The notes: a model not told the origin generated them from the letters alone. 64,000 nt of DNA from Laguncularia racemosa (GCA_037954665.1 JBBMOL010000018.1:6262001-6326000), one strand, 5' to 3'. Shown: positions 1 to 12,257, counted from the first letter of the stretch. Made by a program: numbers and translations.

Positions 1-1744
1 TACATCCCGAATTATTTTTAAAAAATAATAATGATTTTAAAGCTTTAACAATGTTTTTAAAAATTATTTACATAATGATAATAATGAATTCGAATATAAT
101 TCAATTCATTAAAAGATTAATATTTATACTACTTAATTATAAAAATTTATTATAAAATTTTAGAAAATACTAACCACTATTTGTTCATATATTTATGTAT
201 ATAGTTTTTTATTATTTAATATCTTAAAAAAATCTGACTGCTGGAAAAAACAGACACGGTCCAATTTAAGCCGCTTGTTTTCCTATAAGGCGGCTTCATG
301 TCCCGTAAATCCTTGGATATTGGTTTTGTTTCTCCCACGCGCTACCATGGGTTTGAATTTATATCTTATTCCTCTTAACATGGTTCTATTCCTAATACGT
401 TTTTATTATTTGGTTTCCATTTTTAGTTCTTAAGATTGGTTCATATTTGGTAGTTTATCATTAGGATGCCACCAAATCGGATTTATGATGGGTTCATAAA
501 ATTTAAATTCAATTTGCTATCATGTAAAGCTACTTATGATTCACGCTAAAATCTGATGAGATTTTATTTATTATTCAAAATTTATCTAATCAAGGTATTA
601 TAAACTCGTGACTCCACTTACTGATTGATGACTTGATTTGTTCACTTGCGACTATAATTTGTATAAAATACTTTCATGTGAAATAAAGAAATAAGATATT
701 ATCAATACTTTTATAATCTATTTTTACCATTTGTAAAAATATATATTAGGAGTAAAATGATGATATATTTTATAATGGTATAAATTATTTATAAAAAAAT
801 AATGATATTAAATATGATCATTGGTACTTGTAATTATTATAAAATAATATCATAGCAATATTATTAAATAACGCTGGAAAACTTGAAGTTCAATGAAATG
901 AACTTTAATAAATCACACCTAAAGTTGCTATAATTGGAAGTTCAATATACTATATAGACATTTATGTAAATTCTAAATTAAATAAAATTCAACTCATCAA
1001 TCACATATTCCTACAAATTTATCACATAATTTACCAAATTTCAAGAATTAAATAAAGTTCATCCTATCCCCTTCCTAAACATTCATTAAAATGAACTAAA
1101 GTTCAACTAATCATCTTCCTCAATTATCTCTATACTTAGAAAGATGAAAAAAAATCCATAAAATACATTAGAAAAGATATGAGACTAAGGGATGCAAATG
1201 CAGTGAAGAAGTGGGAATAGTGAAATTAGACAATAGAGATAAATGGGTTTCTTAGACTTTAATAAATAAATAAATAAATTGTTTAAAGTGATGTGGTAGA
1301 TTAATAGGTCACAGTTCTCAACTTTTAAAATTTGAGTTTGAAAATATTTTTGTTCAACTTTTTTTAGTTGGTTGGGATTTCCCATTAGATTCTTTTGTAA
1401 AACCCAAAACCTCTATAGGTTTTAACGTAATACCTAAACCCATCCTAAAACCTTATATAGTAACTAGTGAGTTGAGTAGGTAGGTTATCCTATAATGATA
1501 TGCTCGGTAGTATCATTAGTTTCTCTATAACTCTACTTTTCCATAAAACCAATATATTAAGTTAAGTATGCTATTTTAAATACAAGTATTGTGTCTTCGG
1601 GATTCCTCTATTATTTACTATTTAGTTTAACTGTAAATAAATTTTATAGAAGTTAGAAGAATTAAATAAAATATTTTTTTTTAAAATAGCCTATGTTCTA
1701 GTTTGAAGAAATAACATTTTGTGGGTAGAAATGTCAGTAGGTCT
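1..1744. other. AT-rich intergenic DNA, no gene seen
   Basis: Very AT-rich sequence with frequent stops in all frames. The only open frames are short and have compositions expected by chance. I see no recognisable domain, RNA gene or element end here. Confidence 0.6.
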
Positions 1745-2268
1745 AGCCCTAAAGGGTACATGTCTGACATAGCATAAAATATGAAATATTTGATAAGTTA
1801 CAATAATACCATGAAAATTATCAAAATTACAAAATGACCTTGGAATTTCTAAAATATTGCACTTATATCTTTTGATAAATATTAGCACTTGGAAAATTTT
1901 CTACAATATAATACAAAGTTGACATTTTTATAATAGTATACTACAATCATAACAATTTTAAAGTCAATTTATCGTTTGATGTATTTGTATTAACTAATGA
2001 AATATTAATTATATGAAGAAATTCTTCAAATTAAATAATGAATCATTCTAAAAAATAGATTACAAGTGACTATCCATGTAAAAGATTAATTTGACATTGT
2101 ATTTTAGAAAAAAATTAACAATGATAACATTTTCAAGAGATATAAATGTAATATTTTTGAAATTCAAGGTCTTTTTTGTAATTTCAATAGCTTTTAGGAG
2201 GGGCATTGTTGTAATTTACCCCATGATATTTTTTCAACAAGTAGTGAGACAAACCTTAGTTATGATTT
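1745..2268. repeat. Large imperfect inverted repeat, possible MITE
   Basis: Read on the minus strand, about 1945-1745 matches the plus strand of about 2085-2268. Shared blocks include AGATATAA, AATATTTT, GAAATTC, AAGGTC and TTTTGTAATTT, in the same order with small gaps. The arms are about 180-200 bp and the loop about 140 bp. The RNA from either strand could fold into a long hairpin. The outer ends are too diverged to define a terminal motif or target duplication, so assignment to a MITE family is inference. Confidence 0.55.
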
Positions 2269-3321
2269 TTTTTTATTAAACTATATTATTATAACTATGG
2301 GGAATCAGTGATTTAAATCTAATCCATCTTATTAAATGACTAGTGTTCATATCGTTAGATTATAAAGATCTTAGCAATCTCAATTGTGATTTCAATACCT
2401 CATAACGTTTAGATTGATGAACTCGATAGGATAAATAAATATATATAATATCATTTGAGCCTATAAAATATTTTAAAAAGGGATAAAATCATACTCCTTT
2501 TTATTTTATGTATAAAAATACATGTTATATTAATATTTTAAGGTTAACTTAAAAAAAAAAAAACTCAACTTTTTTGCACTTTTTCCACTTTGCACTAGTA
2601 ATATAACTCAAAATTTTCCACTTGTTTTTTTTTTTTTCAATATATATATGTTTTGTTATGTGTGTGTGTGTCTATGTGAGCTTAAAAGAACATAAAAACA
2701 TGTTAGATCTATTAAAGTTTTTGCTTAATTAGCTTTTATACAATTGGGGAAAAAATTAACAATAGAGATTTGTGAATAGAAAAATCCAAAGCACATGTTA
2801 TGTAATTGGAGGAACCAAATTTGTAGAAAGTAAAAAAAAAAAAAAATGGTGAAATTTGTGTCATGTAGCTAAACAAAGAAATAACAAATTATGTAAAGTA
2901 TTAAAACACGAAAAGTTGTATGTGTTTTTGTGATAATTGTGAATACACCCCCAATCTATTAGCTAGTTATAGGTAAACTCTTATGATATGTTTGGTATAC
3001 CGAATTAGACCTAAAATGGAATCGTGATTCCAAGTTCTATTCCGCATCCAATGTTTGGATGCTTATTAAAAAGTTAGAATGGGATTCTACCTTTAAAAAG
3101 TTAGAATCACAATTCTATTTCGACTTACTTATTATAAAATTACAAAAATAATCCTACACTATCCCTACAATAATAGATTTGACCATATCTTATTTTAAAC
3201 CAAGGAAAACAAGAATACAAAATGAATAAAGTTAGCCTACATGAATTCAGTCAAAAGAAAATGCACACACTCTGATATTATCAACAACACAAACAATCAT
3301 GCCTCTACCCCATAACGTTAA
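2269..3321. other. AT-rich intergenic DNA
   Basis: No gene is seen. At about 2985-3125 there are TGTTTGG motifs followed by repeated GGAAT/GAATC blocks. This style is common near the ends of plant DNA transposons, but no partner inverted end was found. A 15-base A run lies near 2830. Confidence 0.45.
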
Positions 3322-3326
3322 GACGA

Positions 3327-3932
3327 TGTAGAGGGCTAAATGCAATTTAAGGTCTTATACTTATTAATTAATTGGATTTAACTCTTTAAGCTAAGATGAT
3401 AGGGCCTAGAGCTGCAAGCTTATGACTTTTGATTGATCATGGGAGATTTAGCATGTTGGGCTTGAAGTAGGACTCGTTGGAATGGATTGCCATTATTAAC
3501 CCTTCCCATGAGGCTAACACACTTAAAAAAGGCCTTCATTGGGCTTGGTTACATGCATAGCCCATTTATGTTTCTTCTTATTGAGAGGGGGTTCATCTGA
3601 ATTGTCAATGGCTAACATGATCTGACAGATGACATCAATGACCAAATCCCTATAAACAACCATAAGCTTTCCTTATTTAGATAAAAGATAGATAATTTGG
3701 AAAAAGACTACCACTATGCTAGATTACCCTCTTGAAGGATCAAACCCCTGATTATTAGAAAAATTGTCACTTGTGTGTTCGAGTCTATTGAGATTACCTA
3801 CTCCTTCCCATCCTACTCACCCTTGATCATCCTCTTATGTGCCATCACATGTCATTCCTCTAGATCCATGTGTAGTGCGGGGATCACGCTGCATGTACAT
3901 AACCACATTGTAATCAGACCCACTCACTTACA
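3327..3932 (+). repeat. 5' LTR of the Tat-type element
   Basis: It starts TGTAGAGGG and ends CTTACA, and aligns end to end with 8267-8878. A TATA-like CCCTATAAACAACC near 3650 corresponds to CCCTATAAATACCC in the 3' LTR copy, so this is the probable core promoter of the element. Confidence 0.85.
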
Positions 3933-3936
3933 TTTT

Positions 3937-3954
3937 TGACAACTCCACTAAGGA
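3937..3954 (+). other. Decayed primer-binding site of the Tat-type element
   Basis: The sequence TGACAACTCCACTAAGGA lies five bases inside the left LTR. It resembles the TGGCGACTCCACTGGGGA type of start known from plant Tat/Ogre elements, which prime from tRNA-Arg. The four differences are all G to A. The comparison sequence is from memory. Confidence 0.6.
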
Positions 3955-4469
3955 ATCTAGGAAGTTAACAACCTTGCGATGGTACCCTCAAGGAGAAGGA
4001 TGTCTAATCACAATGATAACATCAATTAAGATCATGAAGTTAACCCTGAAGTTATTGAGCAACCACCTTTGCCTGAAAATACTAATCTTACCAATAATAC
4101 TCAAGAGTCTCATCTTCACAATGCCCAAGTGGTGCGTGCCACTCAAGAAAACATTAAGATGCTAAACCAATTTATGATGATGCTCGCCTAATATATGCTT
4201 AATATGATGGGCTTTGCTGTTGCACAATAAGGAGTGGCTGTGCTAAATCCTATTGTTGTTGCACAACAACCTACCCCCCAAGCACCCCAATCCTCGAATC
4301 TAGCACCTGTCAATCAAGAAGCTACTTCTAAAGCTAAGGAGTAGGCTCTTACACTAAAGCTTATAGCTGAACATCATCCCATACTTGAGATGAGGGACTA
4401 AGGAATCCACATCGAGGGACTTTTCATCCTCACACATTGTATTTGTTTCATAAGGTGTCATAAGGAGGA

Positions 4470-5090
4470 TCTGAACATGTATTTGATGAAAATATAGACG
4501 AAGTTCACTGTAGGAGTACTAGATCTTAAGCTCTCTTACAATCAATGCATCGCAGTTAAGCCTTATCCTAAGTATTATGTAAGTGCTAAGTTCATGTTTT
4601 TCAATAGGAAGAAAGGAAGTGCTAAAGAACACCTGTTGAAGTTTATTAAAACACTTGAAGTTTACGGGCTAGATGATGATTTAAAATTTAAAGAATTTCC
4701 TAAGCCCCTCACAGAGAAGGCATACATGTGGTATGTCAATCTTCCACCAAACTTAGTAGATACATTAGGTAGTATGTGAAAAATATTCCTAGAGAAGTTC
4801 TCCTCTACTCAAAAGAGTCACTCTGACTAACGTGGAACAGATCGGCAAAAGCCTAGAGAAGACTTGATGAAGTACATTGAACGCTTTAAAGAACATATTC
4901 TGGATATTCAAGACATTTGTGATGAAAAAGAGTTAGTAAAATTTGTATCCAAGAGATGTTCACTAAATATGCGATGCATTTAGAGAATCTGTCTTTAGTG
5001 TCATTCATTGCATTAGTTGAAAATGCGCAAAGAACTAACATTTCTATTACAAAGCACAAGGGGGGAAGTTCTAAGTTCAACAAATGAGCA
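4470..5090 (+). pseudogene. Gag remnant (retrotransposon gag domain)
   Basis: Plus-strand reading gives a gag-like stretch. It includes KFTVGVLDLKLSYNQ, then KGSAKEHLLKFIKTLEVYGL, KEFPKPLTEKAYMWYVNLPP and, after stops and shifts, REDLMKYIERFKEHILDI. The order is that of the plant retrotransposon gag domain: a Y/WY region followed by the L.KYI.RF motif. It is interrupted by TGA at about 4778 and TAA at about 4828, so it is non-functional. The upstream part (3974-4470) is repeat-internal sequence with a Pro/Gln-rich, Ala-rich flavour but no clear domain. Confidence 0.7.
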
Positions 5091-5399
5091 CCATCTATAA
5101 ACTTGGCCTAAGGAGAAGGATCTAAAGGAGGGAAGAAGCTCAAGATTAGGAAATTTGGAATCGAGACTACGAGAGACTCTACACCAACATTGACATATCC
5201 ATACCCAACAGGGAAGGTATATGCAATGCTTGACATATGGGAATATTAAACTTTCAAGAGTAAAAAAACCTCCTTACTATAGAAGAAAAGAATGACCTTA
5301 GATTTTATAGGGTCCATAGAGTTGTGAGTCATTCTACTAAAGATTGCTTCACCTTGAAAAAGATTTTTAATGAGAGAATTCGGAGTGGGGAGCTTATAA

Positions 5400-5935
5400 T
5401 TGAAAACAATGATGTTGGCACAATTCACTCCTAGCCCATAACAATCAACATGGTGCTATGACTATTCTTACTCATGATCCCACTACTATTGAAATGGATG
5501 AGGTGCCACCTATCAGAGTATATAAAGGAAAAGGGAACTTAGATGAAGTCAAAGATGATGAATGCTCACCCATCATTATAGCACTGTTGAAGACTTTCAA
5601 CTTTAGAAGTTTCTTCAACCTCCTTAAGTTTAGTGAGAAGGCAAAGCTTAAAGCAGTGGCAATACTTGTGCAAATTTTAGAAAGACAACAAGCGAAGTGT
5701 AGCGCAGCGCAACTTGTGAAGAGAATGGTCCATACCCATGAGAATGCAATTTTATTCACGGATGTTGATATAGCGTAAAGAGCCCAAACTACAATTTCCC
5801 CCTATATGTGGAGGGAGTGCTTAATAGATACCTAGTGAAAAGAAAATTCGTAGGCACTTGCTTCTCTTTGAACATCATGCTAAAGACCACATTTAAAGTG
5901 GTTGAATGATCTTGAGTGTTTGGTGATGCAACCTA
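5400..5935 (+). pseudogene. Protease region remnant of the Tat-type element
   Basis: An uninterrupted stretch at 5458-5778 encodes a Tat-type pre-protease segment (HDPTTIEMDEVPPIRVYKGKG, then KCSAAQLVKRMVHTHENAI). A frame change then leads to sequence aligned with the aspartic-protease loop. Where the family has an active-site D-T/S-G motif, the remnant reads FVGTCFSLNIML, so the catalytic aspartate is missing. No function is expected. Confidence 0.6.
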
Positions 5936-6539
5936 TTTTAGTGAATGATTTCAATCATTTCCCTATAAAGACACTAAGATAGGTTAATGTAAATCTCAAA
6001 GTTATGCCTATCTATAACTCTATTACTTTTCATATGATTGATGCACTCATATCTTACCACCTACTTGTAAGAAGGAAGCGACTACACGATCATAATTTGA
6101 TACCTTCAATGCATTAAAGGCAACTAGAAAGGGAATGACATATTCATCCCTGCTATAAAGAATCCCTTTGAGTAAGAGGAATCATACTTTATCAAATCAA
6201 CATTTTTTTATGAATACACTAAAGAAAGAGAAATTGTCATTGCGAAAACCCTTTAGTGTCCCATTACCTACGTGAGAGGAAATCCAAAGCGGGCAGCAAA
6301 GAAGAGCAAGATGTATGGTTGCTGAGGAGGCAAGAAGAAAAATAAGTAAACGGAAATGATTGAAAGTTTTGTTAGGATAAATGGGCACAAGGTATATCGT
6401 TTATGACAATTACAAGGATTAGAGGAGGTGTGTTTATCTTCTTCAAATCCCAAACAAATTCAAGAAATCTAGCCTACCCCTCAACAAATGCAAGATCAAA
6501 TCAAACCCCAAGTGGAAGAAATTAAAGAGTTAGATCTAA

Positions 6540-7985
6540 CATAACTAGGCAAGTCACCACGACTAATCTTCATTAGCAAGTATCTTCCTCAAGAGATAAA
6601 GGTCCCACTTGTTGCATTATTAAAGGAGTATATGGATGTTTTTGCTTGGACCTATGAAGAAATGCTAGGATTGGATCCTAAGCTCGTAATACACAGATTG
6701 AATATCACGTCAGAAGTTACACTAGTGAAGCTAAGACAATGGGTCTTTTGCCCTAAAGTTGAGGTGCAAATTAGGCTAAAAGTTGAGAAGCTACTTTAAG
6801 CAGATTTTATAAAACTGATTGAGCATCCTACTTGGCTCGCAAACATGATCCTAGTAAGAAAAAAGAATGGCTAGATAAGAGTATGTGTTGACTTCCGAAA
6901 TTTGAATAAGGCATGTCCAAAAGATGATTTTCCTTTATTGAATATTGACACTTTAGTAGATGCTACTGTCGGATATGAGTAGTTTTCATTTATGAATGGC
7001 TTTAGCAGTTACAACCGGATCAAATAGCAATTGGTGATGTAAAGGATACTACTTTTCGGACCTTAGTGAGGAACTTTTACTACACTGTCATGTCATTTGG
7101 GCTCAAGAATACAAGTGCGACTTATTAGAGGGCGATGACTGCTATATTTCATGACATGATCCATAATTTTATGGAAGACTATATAAACGATATAGTTGTC
7201 AAGTTAAGATGAGAACTTGATTATTTAATCCACTTGGAAAAGGTTTTCGAAATATGTTAGTTGTATAGACTCTACATGAACTCTCCTAGAGTGACTTCAG
7301 GTAAATTTCTTGGGTTTGTTATTCATGGAAAAGGTATTGATGTTGACTTAACGAAGATTCAAGCTATATGATCCATGCCCTCACCCATCACTCAAAAGGA
7401 ATTGAAAACTTTCATGGGAAAAATCTCCTACAATAGGATATTCATATCGGTGCTAGCAAAGATTTCATACCCTTTGCATCAACTTGTGAAGAAAGGGGTC
7501 TCATTTGAATGGGGGAAAATGCATGAGGAATCAATCTAAAAGATTAAAAAGATCCTGACCTCCCCTCAAACTATGACAATGTCTATGAAGGGATTATCAT
7601 TGATTTTTTACCTTACCTCCATCAATAAGTCCATTAGAGCTTTACTTACATAGGAAAAAGACGAACAGGAATGACCAATTTACTATTTGAGGCAAACCTT
7701 TTAAGGGAGTGAGATTAATTACTCAGCTTGTGAAAAGCATTGTCTTACACTAGTATTTGCCTTGTAGAAATCACACGTTTATTTCTTGGCACATAAGATC
7801 AATCTCATCACACGTTCAAATCCCATTAAGTACTTATTATCTCGACCAGCTTTGTCGAGCCAAGTTGTTAAGTGGTTATTCTTCCTTAGAGAGTTTGATA
7901 TGACAGTCCAGTCCTTTAAAGCTATCAAGTCACAAGCCTTAGTTGATTTGTTGGCACACTTTCCAAAAGCGCATGAAAACCTTAT
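6540..7985 (+). pseudogene. Reverse transcriptase and RNase H remnant
   Basis: The plus strand shows, in order: the pre-RT linker (VFAWTYEEMLGLDPKL), RT fingers and palm (VCVDFRNLNKACPKDDFPLL), the MSFGLKN region near 7090, the catalytic loop near 7177-7200, KFLGFVIHGKGIDVD near 7305-7340, and the RNase H start (KHCLALVFAL-like near 7735). The catalytic YVDD-type loop reads YINDIVVK, so one aspartate is lost. There are at least five in-frame stops plus frame changes. The last part (7786-7985) stays open and contains LLSRPALSSQVVKWLFFLRE and ALVDLLAHFP, typical of the RNase H/linker junction in Tat elements. Confidence 0.75.
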
Positions 7986-8029
7986 TATAGATACTATGCC
8001 AGTAGAGTTTTATGAAGATTCCTTCATGG

Positions 8030-8269
8030 TCAAAGTAGAAAGAGAGTGGTCACTTCAGTTTGATGGTTCTATAAGAAGTAAAGGACATGGGGCAGGAATT
8101 ACGCTAACCTCACTTAAAGGCCAAAAAATACCATTGGCATTCAAACTCAATTTTTATTGCACCAATAATGAGGTTGAATATAAGGCTTTATTACTTGGGC
8201 CGATGTCTGCACAAGAGGCTGAAGCAAATGGACTATGCATTCAAGGTGACTTTAACTTGATCATTATGT
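8030..8269 (+). pseudogene. Second (archaeal-type) RNase H, truncated at the 3' LTR
   Basis: Continuing the open frame from 7786, the sequence reads WSLQFDGSIRSKGHGAGI, then PLAFKLNFYCTNNEVEYKAL and GLCIQGDFNLIIM, and hits a stop made by the first bases of the LTR. The FDGS, CTNNEVEYKAL and QGDFNLII blocks match the archaeal-type RNase H that Tat elements carry after their normal RNase H. The rest of this domain and the whole integrase are missing. Confidence 0.75.
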
Positions 8270-8878
8270 AGAGGGCTAAATGTAATTTAGGGCTTTGTGC
8301 CCATTAGTTAATTGGATTTAAATCTTTGGACTAAGTTGATAGGGCCTAGAGAACCAAATTATGTCTTTAGGATGATCAAGGGAAATTTGGCATTGTGAGT
8401 TCAGAGTAGGGCTCATCAGAATGGACTGCCCATTACTAATCCTTCTCATGAGGCTAGCGCACTTAAAGAAGGCCTTCATTAGGCCTAGTTACATACATGG
8501 TGACCTATTTATGCTTCTTCTTATTAATAGGGGGGTCATTTGGATCGTTAATGGCTAATATGATCCGACGAATGACATCGACGACCAAATCCCTATAAAT
8601 ACCCACAAGCTTTTCTTATTTAGATAGAAGAGAGAGATAATTTGGAAAAGGTCATTACTCTGCCAAATTACCCTCTTAATGGATCAAACCCCTGATTATT
8701 AGAAAAAAATGTCACTTGTGTGTTTAAGTCTACAGAGATTACCTACTCCTCCTCCCCATCCTACTCACCCTTAATCATCCTCTTTTGTGCCTTCACATGT
8801 CATTCCTTCGAGTCTACGTGTAGCACAAATCACACAGTACGCATGTGACCACATTGTGATCAAACTTATCTACTTACA
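8267..8878 (+). repeat. 3' LTR of the Tat-type element
   Basis: Partner of 3327-3932. It begins directly after truncated coding sequence, with no polypurine tract before it. It holds the TATA-like CCCTATAAATACCC near 8591. Confidence 0.85.
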
Positions 8879-8883
8879 AACGA

Positions 8884-9559
8884 CATACATTTAGCTCTAG
8901 GTACGAAGTTCATTCCGTTGACACTCTGTAATACCTAATATAACATACATTCATGCATTGAAATTAAGAAGACTCTTATTATTCTCTACACAATATTTGA
9001 TTTTTCATGAAAAATTGTAGCGAAGCCATGTTTGACTTAGAAAAACTTTATAGGTTCCATAGGATTCCCAAACATGTAGATACCATGAATGTGAAAAAGG
9101 CTGTTTTTGTTTTGTTTATGCAATTAGGAGATAGGTGTTTAAACTTAAATTTATTGAAGTAAAATTTAATTGGATGTTGCAATTACGTTTGTTTAAGTGA
9201 AATTATAGCCTTTTTTTTTTTTTGAAAATTAAAGAAGTCTTTGTTTATTTATGTTTAAGAGTAATAAATGCAAGAAAGGGGGTAATATATTTTCACTTCT
9301 ATTTCTATATTTTTCACATGTTTTACAAATGCTAACATACTCTATAGTCAAATAGTCACAAATTCATTCTTCTTTCTATTTCATGGCTCATGTGTGATTT
9401 AGAACAGTTCTTTATTAAATTATTTTTATTAAGTCTATTAAATTAAATTATAGGATTTATGCTATCTAATAACTTCAAAAAGAATAGTTACATATGATAA
9501 ATAAAAACTATCAATAGTTTTTTCTTCCAAATGTGTAATTAAATTGTGGAATCCTCAAG
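8884..9559. other. AT-rich intergenic DNA
   Basis: No gene seen. Contains a T run near 9208-9222 and no clear element end. It may include the unrecognised 5' end of the following PIF/Harbinger element. Confidence 0.4.
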
Positions 9560-9847
9560 CTAAGAATGGCTCCTTTACAAGATATATCGATTTCTTGGAA
9601 GTTCATAGTTAAATACCAAAATTTTTATATATAAGTTTGATCAATAGTATTATCCTAATGTTCATCCCACTACTTGGTATTCTATGTAGAAAATTCATAA
9701 TATTTGTTGATTTTGGTACAGTCATGGCTATGTCAACTTTGGCTAAAAGAACATTTGAGAGAAAGAAGAAAATTGTTGTAGTACTAGTGGAATGGATGAA
9801 TTTTTTACATTTGATATGCTGGTTCTTTCTACTGTTATTCTTCCTAG

Positions 9848-10870
9848 TTGTATAAAACAACTATGTTTCATATGCATGATTTTTTTTTTTCAAAGAGAAA
9901 ACCTATGTTTCAATTAGCTTATAAGAGTGATACAACTTGTATAGAACAACTTGGAATGGATAGGAAAACTTTTAAAACTTTATGCACTACGCTTAAGAAT
10001 GATAGGGGGTTGAAAGAGACACAATTCATGATGATTGATAAACAAGTCTCATTATTTCTACACATCCTTGCTCATCATGTAAAGAGTAGAGTAATAAAAT
10101 TTTGATTTAAGAGATCAAAGGTGACAATTAGTAGACATTTAAAAAATGTCTTGACTTCCATGCTAAGTCACTATAGATTGTGACTAAAGAAGCTAAAGCC
10201 AATTCCTAAAGATTTAGATAATGCGAAATGAAAATGGTTTAAGGTATTTAGACATATGTTTTATTCGTTGTAAAACCATAGATTCTTTCACAAATAATTA
10301 TATCTAATTTATTATATTGTATATGCAACATTACTTAGAAGCCATAAATGGAGCATATATTAAAGTGAGAGTGCCCTTAAAAGACAAGCCTAGATACAAA
10401 AATCAAAAAGGAGAAATTACAACAAATGTACTAGTAGTATGCTCACCTAATGAACAATTTATATATGTTTTACTTGGTTAAGAGGGATCAATACCTGATG
10501 ATAGAGTATTTAAAGATGTAATATTTAGAAGAAATGAGTTAAAAGTTCCAATAGCTAGGAAATATATCATAACACTATTCATATTTTTTTATAAAATTAT
10601 GAAGTCAAATTTACTAAATCTTATTTCACTCATTAGGTTAATATTATCTTGTTGATGCTAGATATATAAATTGTGAAGGTTTTCTTGCTTGAGGACAACA
10701 GTACCATTTAAATGATTGGAGTGATGGCCATCGACCTACTACTATAGAAGAATTTTTCAACATGAAGCATTCATCAGCTCGCAATACCATAAAAAGATGT
10801 TTTGGATTGCTTAAAATGAGATGGGCAATCCTTAGAAGTCCTTTTTATTCAATTAAAATTTAGAATTGCA
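9848..10870 (+). pseudogene. PIF/Harbinger transposase pseudogene (copy 1)
   Basis: The N-terminal helix-turn-helix region is open (CIEQLGMDRKTFKTLCTTL, then DKQVSLFLHILAHHVKSRVI and ISRHLKNVL). After an intron-like gap, the catalytic part resumes at about 10335 with GAYIKVRVPLKDKPRYKNQK, IYVLLG and DDRVFKDVIFRRN. It continues near 10640 with YYLVDARYINCEGFL and HLNDWSDGHRPTT, then SSARNTIKRCFGLLKMRW near 10770. The first catalytic aspartate (AIDG in the family) is Asn, codon 10347-10349. The second is present at 10654-10656. The glutamate (I-E-R-C-F) is Lys, codon 10792-10794. Stops at several points confirm it is dead. Confidence 0.8.
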
Positions 10871-11270
10871 TTACATTAACATTTGTCTCCTAGTAAAAGA
10901 GAAATGGCTGAAGATCCATTAGGAAGAGAATGGGAATCTCAAGAGCATATAATTGAAGAACTAGATTAAGTTGTGGCAATGATTAATACATCTCATGAAT
11001 GTAATTCTTTTAAAGATAGTTTAGTTAGAAGTATGTTTGATGAGTGAAGGGTAGCATATTGTAGATAATTTTCTTATGATTGTATTTTTTTTTTTATTTT
11101 CTTTCCAATAAATATTTGTTTCAATACATTATGGATTTATGGTGTAATTTGTATTTTGCTCTTCAATCAAAATGCATTTTCATATTTAATTTTCAGTTAT
11201 ATATATTCTCTCTTTGTTTTTTGTTTTTTGCTTCACTGCATTTTTATCTTTTACGAATATGTCAATAGGA

Positions 11271-12257
11271 AATGGAAGGAACTCAGGATAACATTATAAA
11301 TGAATTGAGAGGTCTTAGTAACAATAAAAGGGTATGATTCGATGAAGAAAACTTTGCACTTATGAAGGTACTCCTTAAGTTGCATAACATGGGAAAGTAT
11401 AAAGATAATCGCGGGTTTAAGCTAGGACATTTTTTAGCCATGGAAAAAGCATTGGAAGCTAGATTACCGTGTTGTGGTATTAAAGCAAGTCCTCAAATTG
11501 AGTCAATAATGAAAACCTTAAAAATCATTTCAATATTGTTTATGATATGCTGTATGGGGCTAATACAAGTGGGTTTGGTTGGGATCTGATGAATAAATGT
11601 GTTATTGTAGAGAAGTTTGTCTAGGATGCCTATGTGCATGTATGTTAATTATTTTTTCTTATTTCATTAAGTATTCATGTTGGTAATTTTTTTTCTTATT
11701 TATCATGTAGAGTCACAAAGGTGCTGCTTAATTCAGAAATAGGTCATTTCCTTATTTTGATGTGCGATGTGTTGTTTTTAGTTTTGATTGTGCAATTGAA
11801 AAAGATGCTAAAGGATACATGTTAGAGGAAGAAATTACACAACAACAACATATAAACTTGAGTGATGATGATAATGTGAATGAGTATGAAGATCCCAACA
11901 TAGATAGCTACAACAATCATTTTGATGTCAATGAACCTAAAATAGCTAAAGATATTGAACTGAGGCTTAAGAAGAAGAAAATAAGGAGAAGTCATAGCTC
12001 TAATAAAATAGTTGAAGTGTTTAGAGAGGCAACTAAGGTTTTAAGCAATAAGATGGTAGAATCATGTGAATGAATCAATTGTGCCCTTAAAGATCATGTT
12101 GTACTTACTAAAAAGAGAGCAAAGGTCAATTGCATTGTGAAGAGTCTTCCATCACTATCCATTAATGATAGAAACTACACTTCATGTAGAATCAAATTTG
12201 ACCAAGAGTTGGTGGATATGTTTTTAACCACAGATGATAAGGATAAGGAAGCATGAG
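11271..12257 (+). pseudogene. Myb/SANT-like protein pseudogene of PIF/Harbinger copy 1
   Basis: It starts at an ATG (MEGTQDNIINELRG) and continues through a trihelix-like Myb/SANT region (FALMKVLLKLHNMGKYKDNR, GFKLGHFLAMEKALEARLP, KASPQIESIMKTLK). After a frame change, the family's GFGWD and KCVIVE-like blocks appear near 11570-11610. An intron-like gap precedes RNRSFPYFDV near 11735. A long acidic and Lys-rich stretch is open at 11762-12073, and the usual C-terminal EAWVMSLL block sits near 12250. This protein normally helps Harbinger transposase enter the nucleus and bind its ends. Confidence 0.75.

Larger units (their letters stand above)
3322..8883 (+). mobile_element. Old Tat-type Ty3/gypsy LTR retrotransposon, internally truncated
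   Basis: Two direct repeats of about 606 and 612 bp (3327-3932, 8267-8878) begin TGTAGAGGG and end TTACA, and bound a plus-strand gag-pol remnant. They are flanked by GACGA (3322-3326) and AACGA (8879-8883), a target duplication with one mismatch. Sequence just inside the left LTR resembles the Tat primer-binding site. The polyprotein remnant has RT signatures such as DFRNLNKACPKDDFP and a second, archaeal-type RNase H, which is a hallmark of the Tat/Ogre/Retand lineage. Integrase is absent: the internal region ends inside the second RNase H at the 3' LTR. The LTRs differ at roughly one site in six or seven by eye, so the insertion is old. Reading frames are broken by many stops and shifts. 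Confidence 0.85.
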
